A stretch of 64,000 nucleotides of DNA from Sinorhizobium arboris LMG 14919 (GTDB taxonomy: Bacteria; Pseudomonadota; Alphaproteobacteria; Rhizobiales; Rhizobiaceae), in NCBI RefSeq assembly GCF_000427465.1, contig NZ_ATYB01000009.1, positions 434,001 through 498,000 on the forward strand. The letters run 5' to 3'. The translations under genes and the position numbers were made by a program. Each line of letters begins with the position of its first letter. Position 1 is the first letter of the stretch. This document shows, in pieces, positions 34,131 through 42,520 of this stretch. The notes under the pieces are model-generated. The model worked only from the letters and a program-made list of their open reading frames with translations, was not told the origin of the DNA and searched no databases.

Positions 34131-35106
34131 TCGTCTTTGCTGGGTCGTTCGCGGTTTTCACAAAGGCGGCGAGTTCCTGTCCGAAGCGGGCGGGCTCTTC
34201 GTAGAAGGGGCTATGTCCACTGTTGTCGTAGAGAGAAACACGACTGTTCTTGTGGATGGCCCCGATCCGCTCCGACATTGCGACACGAACCAGCCGATCA
34301 TGGACGCCATGCGTCAGCAGGATCGGGCCCGTATAGGCCTGGAAGACAGCTTCGAGATCGGTCGTTGCGGTCCTGACGAAGCCTTCGTTTGCGGCGCGCG
34401 CCGTCATGCCGTTGACGACCAGCATGCGCTGCATCTCTGCCGCCGCCGGCGGCCGGTGGAAGCAGGCGGCGAGAAAATCGGCGGTCGCCGCGGTCCGTTC
34501 GGCCAGGTCGTGCGAAGTGGTGGTGCGAGTAAAGGCTGCGGCCTCTTCGGTGAGAAGATCGGGCGACAGCTTAGTGACGGCATCGACCAGGTTGACGCCG
34601 GCAATGGCCGCGCCGCCATATTTGCGCAGGTATGCGCCTGCCACGTAGCCGCCCAGCGACCAACCCACCAGTATGGGGTTGCGCAGCTTAGCCGCCTCGA
34701 TCACGGCGGCGACGTCGTCCGCCCACCGATCCGCATCGGAGTAAGCATCGAGCGAGGTGGGTTTGTCGGAGTCGCCGTGGCCGCGCAGGTCGAAGCCGAC
34801 CATCCGAAAGCCCGCGAGCGCAGGATCGGCGAACTGTTTGTGCCAGCTCAGGCGGCTTTGGCGCAGGCCATGGATGAACAGAATTTCCGGGGCATGGATT
34901 TCGCCTTTCGCCTCGCCCGACAGCATGGTTCCGTCAGCTGATCGAACGGAGAACAGCTCGGTGGCGGCCCTTGCCTTTCCGGCAGAGCTTTGGGTGCCTG
35001 CTTCGGCCACTCCGGCTTGAGACGCGGCAAGTGCAGCTTTCGCCTGGGCCGTGGAAAAGGCGAGGCCGGCGGCTGCGGCCAGGAAGCGACGTCGTGAGTG
35101 ATCCAT
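34117..35106 (-). CDS. Tat-exported alpha/beta hydrolase
   Basis: This 329-residue protein has an N-terminal twin-arginine signal (SRRRFLAAAAG, residues 4-14) followed by an Ala-rich hydrophobic stretch. The alpha/beta hydrolase fold is clear: LFIHGLRQS (oxyanion region), DLRGHGDSDKP, nucleophile elbow GWSLGG (S150), THGVHDRLV (acid) and SGHSPFYEEP (His). Export of a folded hydrolase by Tat suggests a periplasmic esterase, haloperoxidase-like or lactonase role, but the substrate is unknown. It is divergent from a TetR gene with a repeated operator between them, so the TetR protein probably controls it. Confidence 0.83.
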   Translation of the reverse strand: MDHSRRRFLAAAAGLAFSTAQAKAALAASQAGVAEAGTQSSAGKARAATELFSVRSADGTMLSGEAKGEIHAPEILFIHGLRQSRLSWHKQFADPALAGFRMVGFDLRGHGDSDKPTSLDAYSDADRWADDVAAVIEAAKLRNPILVGWSLGGYVAGAYLRKYGGAAIAGVNLVDAVTKLSPDLLTEEAAAFTRTTTSHDLAERTAATADFLAACFHRPPAAAEMQRMLVVNGMTARAANEGFVRTATTDLEAVFQAYTGPILLTHGVHDRLVRVAMSERIGAIHKNSRVSLYDNSGHSPFYEEPARFGQELAAFVKTANDPAKTTGTR

Positions 35107-35119
35107 TAAGCACGCTCCA

Positions 35120-35187
35120 TGTTGTTTAGTGATCGCTAGTCAACATCCCTTGACGATGCCTGTCAAGGTGTTGTTTAGTGGTCGCTA
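35120..35187. promoter_or_regulatory. Direct-repeat TetR operator pair
   Basis: TGTTGTTTAGTGATCGCTA (35120-35138) recurs as TGTTGTTTAGTGGTCGCTA (35169-35187) with one mismatch, 49 bp apart. Each holds an imperfect AGTGATCGCT dyad. The right copy overlaps the TetR start codon and the left copy is close to the hydrolase start, so one regulator could shut both genes. Confidence 0.65.
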
Positions 35188-35813
35188 TGGAACAGGTTGA
35201 AAAATCACGCGGTGGACGGCCATGGAGCTTTGATCGGGACAAGGCGCTCGAAGTCGCTACGCGGCTGTTTTGGCGGCATGGTTATGAAGGGGTATCGGTC
35301 GGCGAGTTGACAAAGGCGATGGGCATCGCGCCTCCGAGCCTTTATGCCGCCTTCGGGAGCAAGGCCGGGCTCTACCGCGAAGCACTCACCCGCTACGAGG
35401 AGACGTCCGGCTCGCTCGATGCTCCTGCGATCGACTCTGCGGCCACGCTCGCGCAGGCGGTGCGGCTGCTGCTGGAGGGAGCCGTCAAGGCAGTCACCCA
35501 CCCCGATAGAGAGCGTGGCTGCATGATCTCCAGCGGCCTGATCGAGTGTCAGCCGGAGAACGCCGCGCTTGCCCGCGATGCCGCCGCGCGTCGCGACGCC
35601 ATGCGCGAGCGGATCGTGAATTTACTCCAGTCATTTGCCGAGGCGGATGATCTGCGCCGCCTGGCGAGGCATCTGGCGGCTGTCATGCAGGGTCTCTCGA
35701 TTCAGGCGCGAGACGGCGCGACGCCGGCCGAACTGCAGGAGATCGTCGAAGACGTCGTTTCGGGAGTGGCGGCACGGCATCCGGGGTGCGAAACCAATCG
35801 CTTCTGCAGCTAG
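35187..35813 (+). CDS. TetR/AcrR-family regulator
   Basis: This 208-residue regulator has an N-terminal TetR helix-turn-helix (ALEVATRLFWRHGYEGVSVGELTKAMGIAPPSLYAAFGSK, residues 21-60; key elements GYEGVSV and PSLYAAFG) and a helical ligand domain ending in a C-terminal tail with cysteines. ATG at 35187 is preferred over GTG at 35178. It is divergent from the Tat-exported hydrolase gene and probably represses both, through the direct-repeat sites in the 80-nt gap. Confidence 0.88.
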   Translation: MEQVEKSRGGRPWSFDRDKALEVATRLFWRHGYEGVSVGELTKAMGIAPPSLYAAFGSKAGLYREALTRYEETSGSLDAPAIDSAATLAQAVRLLLEGAVKAVTHPDRERGCMISSGLIECQPENAALARDAAARRDAMRERIVNLLQSFAEADDLRRLARHLAAVMQGLSIQARDGATPAELQEIVEDVVSGVAARHPGCETNRFCS

Positions 35814-36297
35814 TCGGACCTCCTGGTCGAGGATTTCACATCCGACACAGCGGCGAGCAAGTATGTCCGTCCGGCATTCACCATCGGGTGCCGCTCCGCT
35901 GCGGTCTGCATTCGCGCCTTGGCGGCCTTCATGTCGCGTGCGGGTGGCCGTCCGAAACATGCGGCTGTATTCGCGCGTGAACCGAGGAACACTCTCATAT
36001 CGTAGGCCGCATTACCGATCGTTTCGCCATCGGCAAGCATCGTCCGGCGAGCCTCAATCAATCGGAGCTGCAGTTGCGAGGGTCAGGACGCTGCCAGGTA
36101 CGGCGCTGCGAAGGATCGGAATGCGCAAAAATGTGCCCGGACCTCGCCCGGAAGTGAGTAGGTCCAAAAGGGTGGAGCGCTTCAATGAACACTGAAACGC
36201 TCTGACTTATCAGGAGCGATCACGGCCACGGCGCGTTGGAGCCTCAGAATTCATCGAGACAGTGACGCGCTTGCCTGACCGTCCTTGCGTCCTGTGG
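35814..36297. other. Intergenic stretch without a supported gene
   Basis: About 480 nt lie between the TetR gene and the stress-protein gene. The open frames here are short, lack ribosome sites and match nothing I recognise. The only clear structure is the short palindromic repeat at 36175-36202. A decayed gene cannot be excluded. Confidence 0.4.
36175..36202. repeat. Short palindromic intergenic repeat
   Basis: GAGCGCTTCA (36175-36184) and TGAAACGCTC (36193-36202) are complementary with one mismatch around an 8-nt loop. GAGCGYTTCA-type palindromes are widespread between genes in rhizobial genomes. No T-run follows, so it looks more like a dispersed repeat than a terminator. Confidence 0.5.
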
Positions 36298-36903
36298 CTA
36301 GGGCATCATGCTGCGGTACCGCTCGCGCTCTCGTTCGACTTGATCGAGCGTGTACGGGTCGGCTGTTTCGTCGAACCGCGACCAACCTTCTTGGGCATAA
36401 ATGCTCCTGCGGGCGGCAGGATCGACGATTCTGCGCTGTTTCAGGATCGCTTCCGCCTGAGGCGCAACACTGTCTTCAACCCTGGCCGTCACCAAGGCGC
36501 CGCCTCGGCGAACGCCCTCGGCGTAAACATGGGCGTCTTCTTCATCAACCCCGGAATCGGTCAGTGCACCGATCAGGCCTCCGGCCGCGCCGCCCGCGAC
36601 TGCGCCGGCTGCCGCACCGGCCGCGGTGGAGGCAAGCCAGCCGGCAGCCACCACGGGACCAACTCCCGGAATGGCCATCAGGCCGAGCCCGGTCAGAAGG
36701 CCGACCACGCCGCCCCCGGCAGCACCGAGCCCAGCTCCGGCACCGGCGCCTTCGGCCGCGCTCGAGCCATGGGTCGAGTAACGATCGCCCGCGTTGTTCG
36801 CGACGATGCTGATGTCGTCTGTAGGCACGCCTGCCGTTTCCAGATCGCTTACGGCCTCGCGAGCATCTGAATAGTCGTCAAAGAGCCCTGTTACCGTTCT
36901 CAT
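36298..36903 (-). CDS. General-stress-protein-17M-like protein with glycine-zipper segment
   Basis: This 201-residue protein starts with an alpha/beta domain of the GSP17M/YflT type (TVTGLFDDYSDAREAVSDLE). It continues with a long Gly/Ala-rich hydrophobic region (about residues 52-112) with GxxxG spacing that could insert in a membrane or oligomerise, and ends in a charged tail. Such proteins are commonly under general stress control in alphaproteobacteria, but the molecular role is unknown. AGGGAGA precedes the ATG. It follows the PepSY-like gene by 37 nt and is probably co-transcribed from the EcfG-type promoter at 37298-37323. Confidence 0.75.
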   Translation of the reverse strand: MRTVTGLFDDYSDAREAVSDLETAGVPTDDISIVANNAGDRYSTHGSSAAEGAGAGAGLGAAGGGVVGLLTGLGLMAIPGVGPVVAAGWLASTAAGAAAGAVAGGAAGGLIGALTDSGVDEEDAHVYAEGVRRGGALVTARVEDSVAPQAEAILKQRRIVDPAARRSIYAQEGWSRFDETADPYTLDQVERERERYRSMMP

Positions 36904-36940
36904 ATTCGTCTCCCTTTTCGTCTGGGGGGAAGTCTGTGGG

Positions 36941-37255
36941 TTACTGCGCTGTCACGTTGCCCTGGTAGTCGAGAGCTACGGATACGGATTTGCCGTCCTT
37001 CATCGCAGTTGCCTGCCATACCCCCTTGTCATCGAGCTGCAGTCCGCTGACGTCAGTATATCCGGCCTCTTCGATCCGTTCCTTCGCTTGTGCTTCAGTG
37101 AAGCTGTTTGCTCCTGCGACCGGGGCCGCCGGGTTCTGTGAATCAGGCGTCGCCACCGCAGGCGTGTCTCCTTCCGTTGAAGGTGTCGTTTGCGCGAGTG
37201 ATGCCGTGGCCACAGCGCTCATCAGGGCTGTCGCGACAATAATCATATTTTTCAT
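36941..37255 (-). CDS. Small secreted PepSY-like protein
   Basis: This 104-residue protein has a signal peptide cut after residue 21 (SLA box), then a Thr/Pro/Ala-rich linker. The C-terminal ~55 residues fit a PepSY-type fold (SFTEAQAKERIEEAGYTDVSGLQLDDKG and SVALDYQGNV regions). A periplasmic location and an inhibitory or scaffolding role are typical for this family, without a known partner here. It has GAGGTAACC before the ATG and sits downstream of a clear stress-type promoter. Confidence 0.75.
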   Translation of the reverse strand: MKNMIIVATALMSAVATASLAQTTPSTEGDTPAVATPDSQNPAAPVAGANSFTEAQAKERIEEAGYTDVSGLQLDDKGVWQATAMKDGKSVSVALDYQGNVTAQ

Positions 37256-37297
37256 GTGGTTACCTCTTCAGAAGATCGGGATTGATCTCCGGTCCTG

Positions 37298-37323
37298 AAA
37301 CCCGCCGGGCGGAGAATGGTTCC
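37298..37323 (-). promoter_or_regulatory. EcfG (RpoE2)-type general stress promoter
   Basis: Read on the minus strand, GGAAC (37323-37319) is followed 16 nt later by GGTT (37302-37299). This matches the alphaproteobacterial general stress sigma consensus GGAAC-N16/17-cGTT except for one base. It lies 43 nt upstream of the PepSY-like start. Confidence 0.65.
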
Positions 37324-37465
37324 CGGCGCGATGCCCCGGCTTGCCATGCTGGCGGGCGGCTCGTTTTTCTGCGAACGCGCTGCGGTTCCTTTGCAGCGGG
37401 CAACTCCTGGGCGGCGTCGAACTCTGCCCTACCTTCTCGGGAAGGTCCTTACTGACGAGGCTACG

Positions 37466-39466
37466 GTGCTGAAGTTCTCGCGTGCCAATGACCAGGATCG
37501 TGCTGCTGCCGGCGGATTGCAGCAACTCGCCGCGGCGCGCAGCACAGCAGCCGCGGCGCGGCCGTCACATCTTCCAACGTTCGTCGCATCCGCCGCCACA
37601 GTCGCCGTGCTTTATTTCGCCCGCGACGTCTTCCTGCCGCTGGCGATCGCCATCCTGCTCACCTTCGCTCTCGCGCCGCTGGTTTCTAGGCTGCGTCGAG
37701 TCGGTTGCCCCCGTTCGGTCGCCGTCATCGGCACGGTGACGATCGCCTTTCTGTTCCTGTTCGCATTCAGTGCCGTCGTCGCGATGCAGGTCAGCGAGGT
37801 GGCGCAGAACCTGCCGACCTACCAGTACAACATCGTTGAAAAGGTCAGGACTCTGAAGGAGACCGGATCTGAGAGCCAGCTTCTCGAGCGCCTTGGCCGC
37901 GTGATGGAAAGGATCAGCTTAGAAATCAGCCGGCCCGAACCCGAAGTGCGCCCCTCACCCGAAGAGCCGCCTGAGAGGGAGCCGCTCCTCGTCGAGATTT
38001 TTTCTCCACAGCGGCCGGTCGAGACACTGAAGAACATCATCAATCCTCTGCTTGGCCCCTTGGCAACGACCGGCCTCGTCCTCGTCGTGGTCATCTTCAT
38101 GCTGTTCGAGAGGGAGGAATTGCGCGACCGCTTCATTCGGCTGGTCGGCTACGGTGACTTGCATCGAACGACCGAGGCACTGCAGGACGCGGGCGCTCGT
38201 GTCGGCCGGTATCTGCTCATGCAATTGGTCGTGAACATCACCTACGGAATTCCGCTGGCGATCGGTCTTTCGCTGCTCGGCATTCCCAATGCGGTGCTCT
38301 GGGGGATGCTCGCCATTGTATTGCGCTTCGTCCCCTATATCGGGCCGGTGATCGCCGCGGCGCTGCCGTTGTTTCTCGCTTTTGCGGCGGCACCGGGATG
38401 GAGCCTGCTCGTATGGACGGCGGCCTTGTTCATTGTCCTCGAACTTCTCAGCAACAATGTCGTCGAGCCCTGGCTTTACGGTTCACGCACCGGTCTGTCG
38501 CCGCTGGCGATCATCGTCGCGGCGATCTTCTGGGCATGGCTCTGGGGGCCGGTCGGATTGGTGCTATCGACACCGCTGACCGTGTGCCTTGTCGTTCTCG
38601 GACGTCACGTACCGCAGTTCGAATTTCTGGAGATCCTATTGGGCAACGAGCCCGTTCTCGATCCGAAGGAGCGCCTTTACCAGCGCCTGCTCGCCGGCGA
38701 TCCGGATGAGGCGACGGACAATGCGGAAGACATGCTTGAGGAGAAATATCTCGTAGAGTTCTATGACACGGTGGCAATCCCCGCACTGCTCCTCGCCGAG
38801 CGAGACCGCGCACGGGGCGCCCTGTCCGATGCGCAGGCGGCGCAGATTGCTCAGAGTGCGAACACCCTCATCGCAAATCTCGAGGAAATCGCCAGTGAAG
38901 AGGAAGGGGAGGAGGAATCGGGCGCGCAAGCGCAGGAAAGCGACGATGAAGCTGACGCATATAATCTTCCCCTCGGCGACGGGAAGTCCGCCCTCTGCGT
39001 CGGAGCGCGTGGTGATCTCGATGACGTTGCCGCGTCGATGCTCGCCCAGACGCTTTGGATTCAGGGTGCGGATGCAGCCCACGCCAGTCACGAAGTCCTC
39101 AAGGCGGGCAATATAAAAGCTCTGAAGCTCGAAGGTCGCAACGCAGTTGTCCTGAGCGTTCTCGACCATGATTTCATGAAACATGCCAAATTTACCGTGC
39201 GTCGGCTGAAACGTATGGCGCCTGCGGCACGCATCGGGATCGTCCTGTGGCAAGCAGACGGCTGGCCGGGGCCATCCGAAGGAGACCAGCTCGTTGAATC
39301 GCTGCACGCGGACTTCATGGTCTTCGGGATGGGCGATGCCGTCCGCGAGGCGCTTTCAGATGAATTGCCTCGGCCGTTGAAACTCGCCCATCCAAAGATC
39401 GCGCCCGGATACGCCACGCGGAGAGGCAAGCGTATCGGCAGGGAAAGCACGGCCGAAGTGGACTAG
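37466..39466 (+). CDS. AI-2E-family transporter with extra C-terminal soluble domain
   Basis: This protein of about 666 residues has the AI-2E/PerM fold in its N-terminal half: several hydrophobic helices (FVASAATVAVLYFARDVFLPLAIAILL about residues 36-62, and others to about 400), with the central soluble insert rich in Pro/Glu. After about residue 430 it continues for over 200 residues as an acidic linker and a Rossmann-like domain (ALCVGARGDLDDVAASMLAQ through VVLSVLDHDF and RIGIVLW). That is unusual for the roughly 350-residue family. The GTG at 37466 has a GAGG-type site. An ATG at 37331 is possible but adds a low-quality N-terminus. Family members export AI-2 or have unknown cargo. Confidence 0.75.
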   Translation: MLKFSRANDQDRAAAGGLQQLAAARSTAAAARPSHLPTFVASAATVAVLYFARDVFLPLAIAILLTFALAPLVSRLRRVGCPRSVAVIGTVTIAFLFLFAFSAVVAMQVSEVAQNLPTYQYNIVEKVRTLKETGSESQLLERLGRVMERISLEISRPEPEVRPSPEEPPEREPLLVEIFSPQRPVETLKNIINPLLGPLATTGLVLVVVIFMLFEREELRDRFIRLVGYGDLHRTTEALQDAGARVGRYLLMQLVVNITYGIPLAIGLSLLGIPNAVLWGMLAIVLRFVPYIGPVIAAALPLFLAFAAAPGWSLLVWTAALFIVLELLSNNVVEPWLYGSRTGLSPLAIIVAAIFWAWLWGPVGLVLSTPLTVCLVVLGRHVPQFEFLEILLGNEPVLDPKERLYQRLLAGDPDEATDNAEDMLEEKYLVEFYDTVAIPALLLAERDRARGALSDAQAAQIAQSANTLIANLEEIASEEEGEEESGAQAQESDDEADAYNLPLGDGKSALCVGARGDLDDVAASMLAQTLWIQGADAAHASHEVLKAGNIKALKLEGRNAVVLSVLDHDFMKHAKFTVRRLKRMAPAARIGIVLWQADGWPGPSEGDQLVESLHADFMVFGMGDAVREALSDELPRPLKLAHPKIAPGYATRRGKRIGRESTAEVD

Positions 39467-39488
39467 ACCTTTCGACCGGCTCTCCATT

Positions 39489-39515
39489 CGGCCCCGGGCG
39501 GGAAAGCTGGGGCCG
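39489..39515. terminator. Hairpin between convergent genes
   Basis: CGGCCCC (39489-39495) pairs with GGGGCCG (39509-39515), 22 nt after the transporter stop. The remaining ~170 nt before the VOC gene end show no gene. Confidence 0.45.
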
Positions 39516-39682
39516 TCAAAGCTTCAGTGATTCTCGGGGGACCGAATGCCCGGGCCGTTGCTGAAGGCCGCCTTTCCAAGCCGATGCGGCGCGGACATGC
39601 CCGGTAACGGTAAAGGTCCGGGCGCGCTGGGTCGATCGGACGCGCGCCTACGGCAAGCTGGGCCCCAAGTTTCGGAGGAGGA

Positions 39683-40156
39683 TCAACCGCGCCGCGCCGC
39701 CTCGATCGCAGCAACGTCGATTTTCCTCATGTCCATCATGGCCTCGAAAGCGCGCCTTGCTTCGCTGCCGCCAGCCGCCAATGCGTCGGTGAGTACGCGC
39801 GGAGTGATTTGCCAGGAAATTCCCCATTTGTCTTTGCACCAGCCGCACGCGCTTTCCTGGCCGCCGTTGCCGACGATGGCATTCCAGTAGCGGTCGGTCT
39901 CCTCCTGATCGTCGGTGGCGATCTGGAACGAGAAGGCCTCGTTGTGCTTGAAAACCGGACCCCCGTTGAGGCCGATACAGGGAATGCCTGCAACGGTGAA
40001 TTCGACCGTCAGCACGTCGCCCTCCTTGCCCGAGGGGTAGTCACTGGGTGCGCGGTGCACGGCGCCCACCCGACTGTCGGGAAAAACCTCGGAGTAGAAG
40101 CGAGCGGCAGTCTCGGCGTCCTTATCGTACCAGAGGCAAATCGTATTCTTCGACAT
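39683..40156 (-). CDS. VOC-superfamily (PhnB/3-demethylubiquinone methyltransferase-like) protein
   Basis: This 157-residue VOC-fold protein has ICLWYDKDAETAARFYSEVFPDS at the start, FTVAGIPCIGLNGGP and the tail WGISWQITP, as seen in PhnB-like and 3-demethylubiquinone-9 methyltransferase-annotated proteins. These are usually small metal-binding or antibiotic/epoxide-handling proteins, and the methyltransferase name is often misapplied. AGGAAAC precedes the ATG. It stands alone on the minus strand with no obvious partner. Confidence 0.8.
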   Translation of the reverse strand: MSKNTICLWYDKDAETAARFYSEVFPDSRVGAVHRAPSDYPSGKEGDVLTVEFTVAGIPCIGLNGGPVFKHNEAFSFQIATDDQEETDRYWNAIVGNGGQESACGWCKDKWGISWQITPRVLTDALAAGGSEARRAFEAMMDMRKIDVAAIEAARRG

Positions 40157-40474
40157 TGGATGTTTCCTTTCGGTTGGAGCCATTCGGCCTTGAATCCCTC
40201 AGCCATCCTCCGAAATAGGGGGCCAGCGATTATTCTCCACCCCAGGCGTTCCCGTTGCCGAAGGGACCGCAAGGCGCTTTGGAGCCGCCAGCGGCCGCCG
40301 CTCGAAAGCCGCACGAGATACAAACTGTCCAGCGTCCGTAAGCCGAACGAGACCGTCCAAGCTCATGATCGATGTCTGCGACTTTCGGCTCCTATCGTCG
40401 CCGTATATAATTCCTGAGAATATAACGCGCGATCGCTCCATGCCGGGGGCACCGCATACAAACGGAGTTCGACG

Positions 40475-40957
40475 GTGAGCGTTGCCTTCATCAAGGAAGA
40501 AAGTGCCGAAACTGCTTCGGAAACACTGCTGCCCGACCGGCCGGTTTCACCCCATCCGAACCTTGTCACGGAAACAGGACTGAAGATTCTGGAGCTGCAG
40601 CTTCGGAAAGCCCGCGAGGCTTACGAGGCGACGAGCACGATCGAAGACGTGAACGAACGGCGGCGGCAAGCGGCAAACCCTTTGCGTGATCTGCGCTATT
40701 TTGCCGAAAGAGTTCGAACGGCTCAGCTTGTGCCTGACCCGACTTCATCGGACGCCGTGGCCTTCGGGAGCACTGTGACTTTCAGCCGTGATGACGGGCG
40801 GGTGCAAAAGTACCGCATCGTGGGAGAGGACGAGGCCGATCCCAAGGCCGGCTCGATCTCCTATGTTTCTCCGGTGGCAAGGGTTCTCATGGGCAAAGTG
40901 ATCGGGGACGTCGTGAGTGTCGGCGCTCAGGAGCTCGAAATTCTCGCCATCTCATAG
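40475..40957 (+). CDS. GreA/GreB-family transcription elongation factor-like protein
   Basis: This 160-residue protein has a coiled-coil-like N-terminal part (residues ~30-85, LKILELQLRKAREAYEA and DVNERRRQAANPLRDLRYFAERV) and a clear GreA/GreB C-terminal domain (FGSTVTFSRDDGRVQKYRIVGEDEADPKAGSISYVSPVARVLMGK). Gre factors bind the RNA polymerase secondary channel and stimulate RNA cleavage through acidic residues at the coiled-coil tip. The usual tip pattern GDLSEN is missing here, though IEDVNE offers acids. It could be a non-cleaving Gre relative. It starts with GTG after ACGGAG and is a monocistron. Confidence 0.82.
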   Translation: MSVAFIKEESAETASETLLPDRPVSPHPNLVTETGLKILELQLRKAREAYEATSTIEDVNERRRQAANPLRDLRYFAERVRTAQLVPDPTSSDAVAFGSTVTFSRDDGRVQKYRIVGEDEADPKAGSISYVSPVARVLMGKVIGDVVSVGAQELEILAIS

Positions 40958-40987
40958 AGCATCGATCTCTCCGCCCTGCGAGTGCAA

Positions 40988-42520
40988 TTACGCGCGCGCC
41001 TCGGCTCCTGCTTGTGCATATAGATCGGCATATCTTTCGCGAAGCACGTTCTTTTGAACCTTGCCCATGGCGTTGCGCGGCAGGTCGTCCACGAAGATCA
41101 CCCGCTTCGGCTGCTTGTAACGCGCAAGGCTGCCGTGCAGACCGCCGAGAATGTCGCGCTCGTCGATCGTCGCACCTGGCTTCCGGACGACCACGGCCGT
41201 GACGCCTTCGCCGAAATCCGGATGCGGCAGCCCGATGACAGCCGTCTCCACCACGCCCGGCATCTGGTCGATCTCGGTCTCGACCTCCTTCGGATAGATG
41301 TTGTAACCGCCGGAAATCACGAGGTCCTTGCCTCGCCCGACGATATGGACGTATCCACGGTCGTCGATCTTGCCGAGGTCGCCGGTAATGAAGAACCCAT
41401 CGGCGCGAAACTCTGCCTGCGTCTTTTCGGGCATGCGCCAATAGCCCTTGAAGACGTTCGGACCCTTCACTTCGATCATGCCCGTTTCGCCCTTCGGGAG
41501 CGGCTTGCCGCTCTCCGGATCGGCGACACGAAGTGAAACACCCGGCAGCGGGAAGCCGACGGTTCCGGCGATGCGTTCCCCGTCATAGGGATTCGAGGTG
41601 TTCATATTGGTTTCGGTCATGCCGTAGCGCTCGAGAATGGCGTGTCCGGTCATCTGCGCGAACGTCCTGTGGGTCTCGGCAAGCAGCGGAGCCGAGCCCG
41701 ACACGAAAAGCCGCATCCCGGCGGTCGCCTCTCGCGTCAACCCCGGATGCTGGACGAGGCGCACATAGAAGGTCGGAACGCCCATCATCGCCGTTGACTG
41801 CGGCATCAGGCGCAGGACCTCGTTCGCTTCGAATTTCGGCAGGAAAAACATCGAGGCACCGGCCAGAAGAATGACGTTCGACGCGACGAAGAGGCCGTGG
41901 GTGTGGAAGATCGGCAGGGCATGGATCAGCCTGTCGTCGGCCGTGAAGCGCCAATATTCGCGGAGCGTGGTGGCGTTCGACAGGAGGTTGTCATGCGTCA
42001 GCATCGCGCCCTTGGACCGCCCGGTCGTGCCCGACGTATAAAGGATGGCGGCCAGGTCATCCGGACCGCGATCGGCGTCGGGGAAATCCGGCGTCTTTCC
42101 CCGTGCAAGGTCGATGAGCGAGCCGCCACCCTTCTCGTCGAGCGTTTCGACTTCGGTGCCGCGATCGGCGGCAAGCTTTGCAATGCCCTCCTTCGCGCTG
42201 GGGGTGCAGACGATGAGCCGCGGCTCGGCATCGCCGAAGAAGTAGTCCAACTCGGCGAGCGTATAGGCCGTGTTGAGCGGAAGATAGACCGCGCCCGCGC
42301 GAACACAGGCGAGATAGAGCATCAGCGCCTCGGGGCTCTTCTCCACCTGCACCGCCACCCGATCACCCGGCCGCACACCCAGGGAGTCGAGCGCGGAAGC
42401 GATGCGGCCCGAATGCTCCAACATGTCGCCATAGGTCCAGACACGGGCATCGGCCGTCAGGATGAAGGCGGAGTCGGGGCGCGCTGCCCGGCGTATGGCG
42501 TCGAACAGATGGTTGCTCAT
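40988..42520 (-). CDS. matB: Malonyl-CoA synthetase MatB
   Basis: This 510-residue AMP-forming acyl-CoA synthetase has the P-loop YTSGTTGRSKGA (residues 161-172), ERYGMTETNMNTSNPYDGERIAGTVG, and GRGKDLVISGGYNIYPKEVE in the C-terminal domain. These match malonate-CoA ligase MatB of rhizobia. It activates malonate to malonyl-CoA with ATP in the cytoplasm. The gene is the last of a five-gene leftward operon and overlaps the decarboxylase stop (ATGA), as in the S. meliloti matPQMAB operon. Confidence 0.93.
   Translation of the reverse strand: MSNHLFDAIRRAARPDSAFILTADARVWTYGDMLEHSGRIASALDSLGVRPGDRVAVQVEKSPEALMLYLACVRAGAVYLPLNTAYTLAELDYFFGDAEPRLIVCTPSAKEGIAKLAADRGTEVETLDEKGGGSLIDLARGKTPDFPDADRGPDDLAAILYTSGTTGRSKGAMLTHDNLLSNATTLREYWRFTADDRLIHALPIFHTHGLFVASNVILLAGASMFFLPKFEANEVLRLMPQSTAMMGVPTFYVRLVQHPGLTREATAGMRLFVSGSAPLLAETHRTFAQMTGHAILERYGMTETNMNTSNPYDGERIAGTVGFPLPGVSLRVADPESGKPLPKGETGMIEVKGPNVFKGYWRMPEKTQAEFRADGFFITGDLGKIDDRGYVHIVGRGKDLVISGGYNIYPKEVETEIDQMPGVVETAVIGLPHPDFGEGVTAVVVRKPGATIDERDILGGLHGSLARYKQPKRVIFVDDLPRNAMGKVQKNVLRERYADLYAQAGAEARA

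Noticed and set aside
35810..36061. 83-codon minus-strand frame after the TetR gene
   Set aside because: It shows no signal, motif or ribosome site that would support a gene. A decayed gene is possible but not demonstrable.
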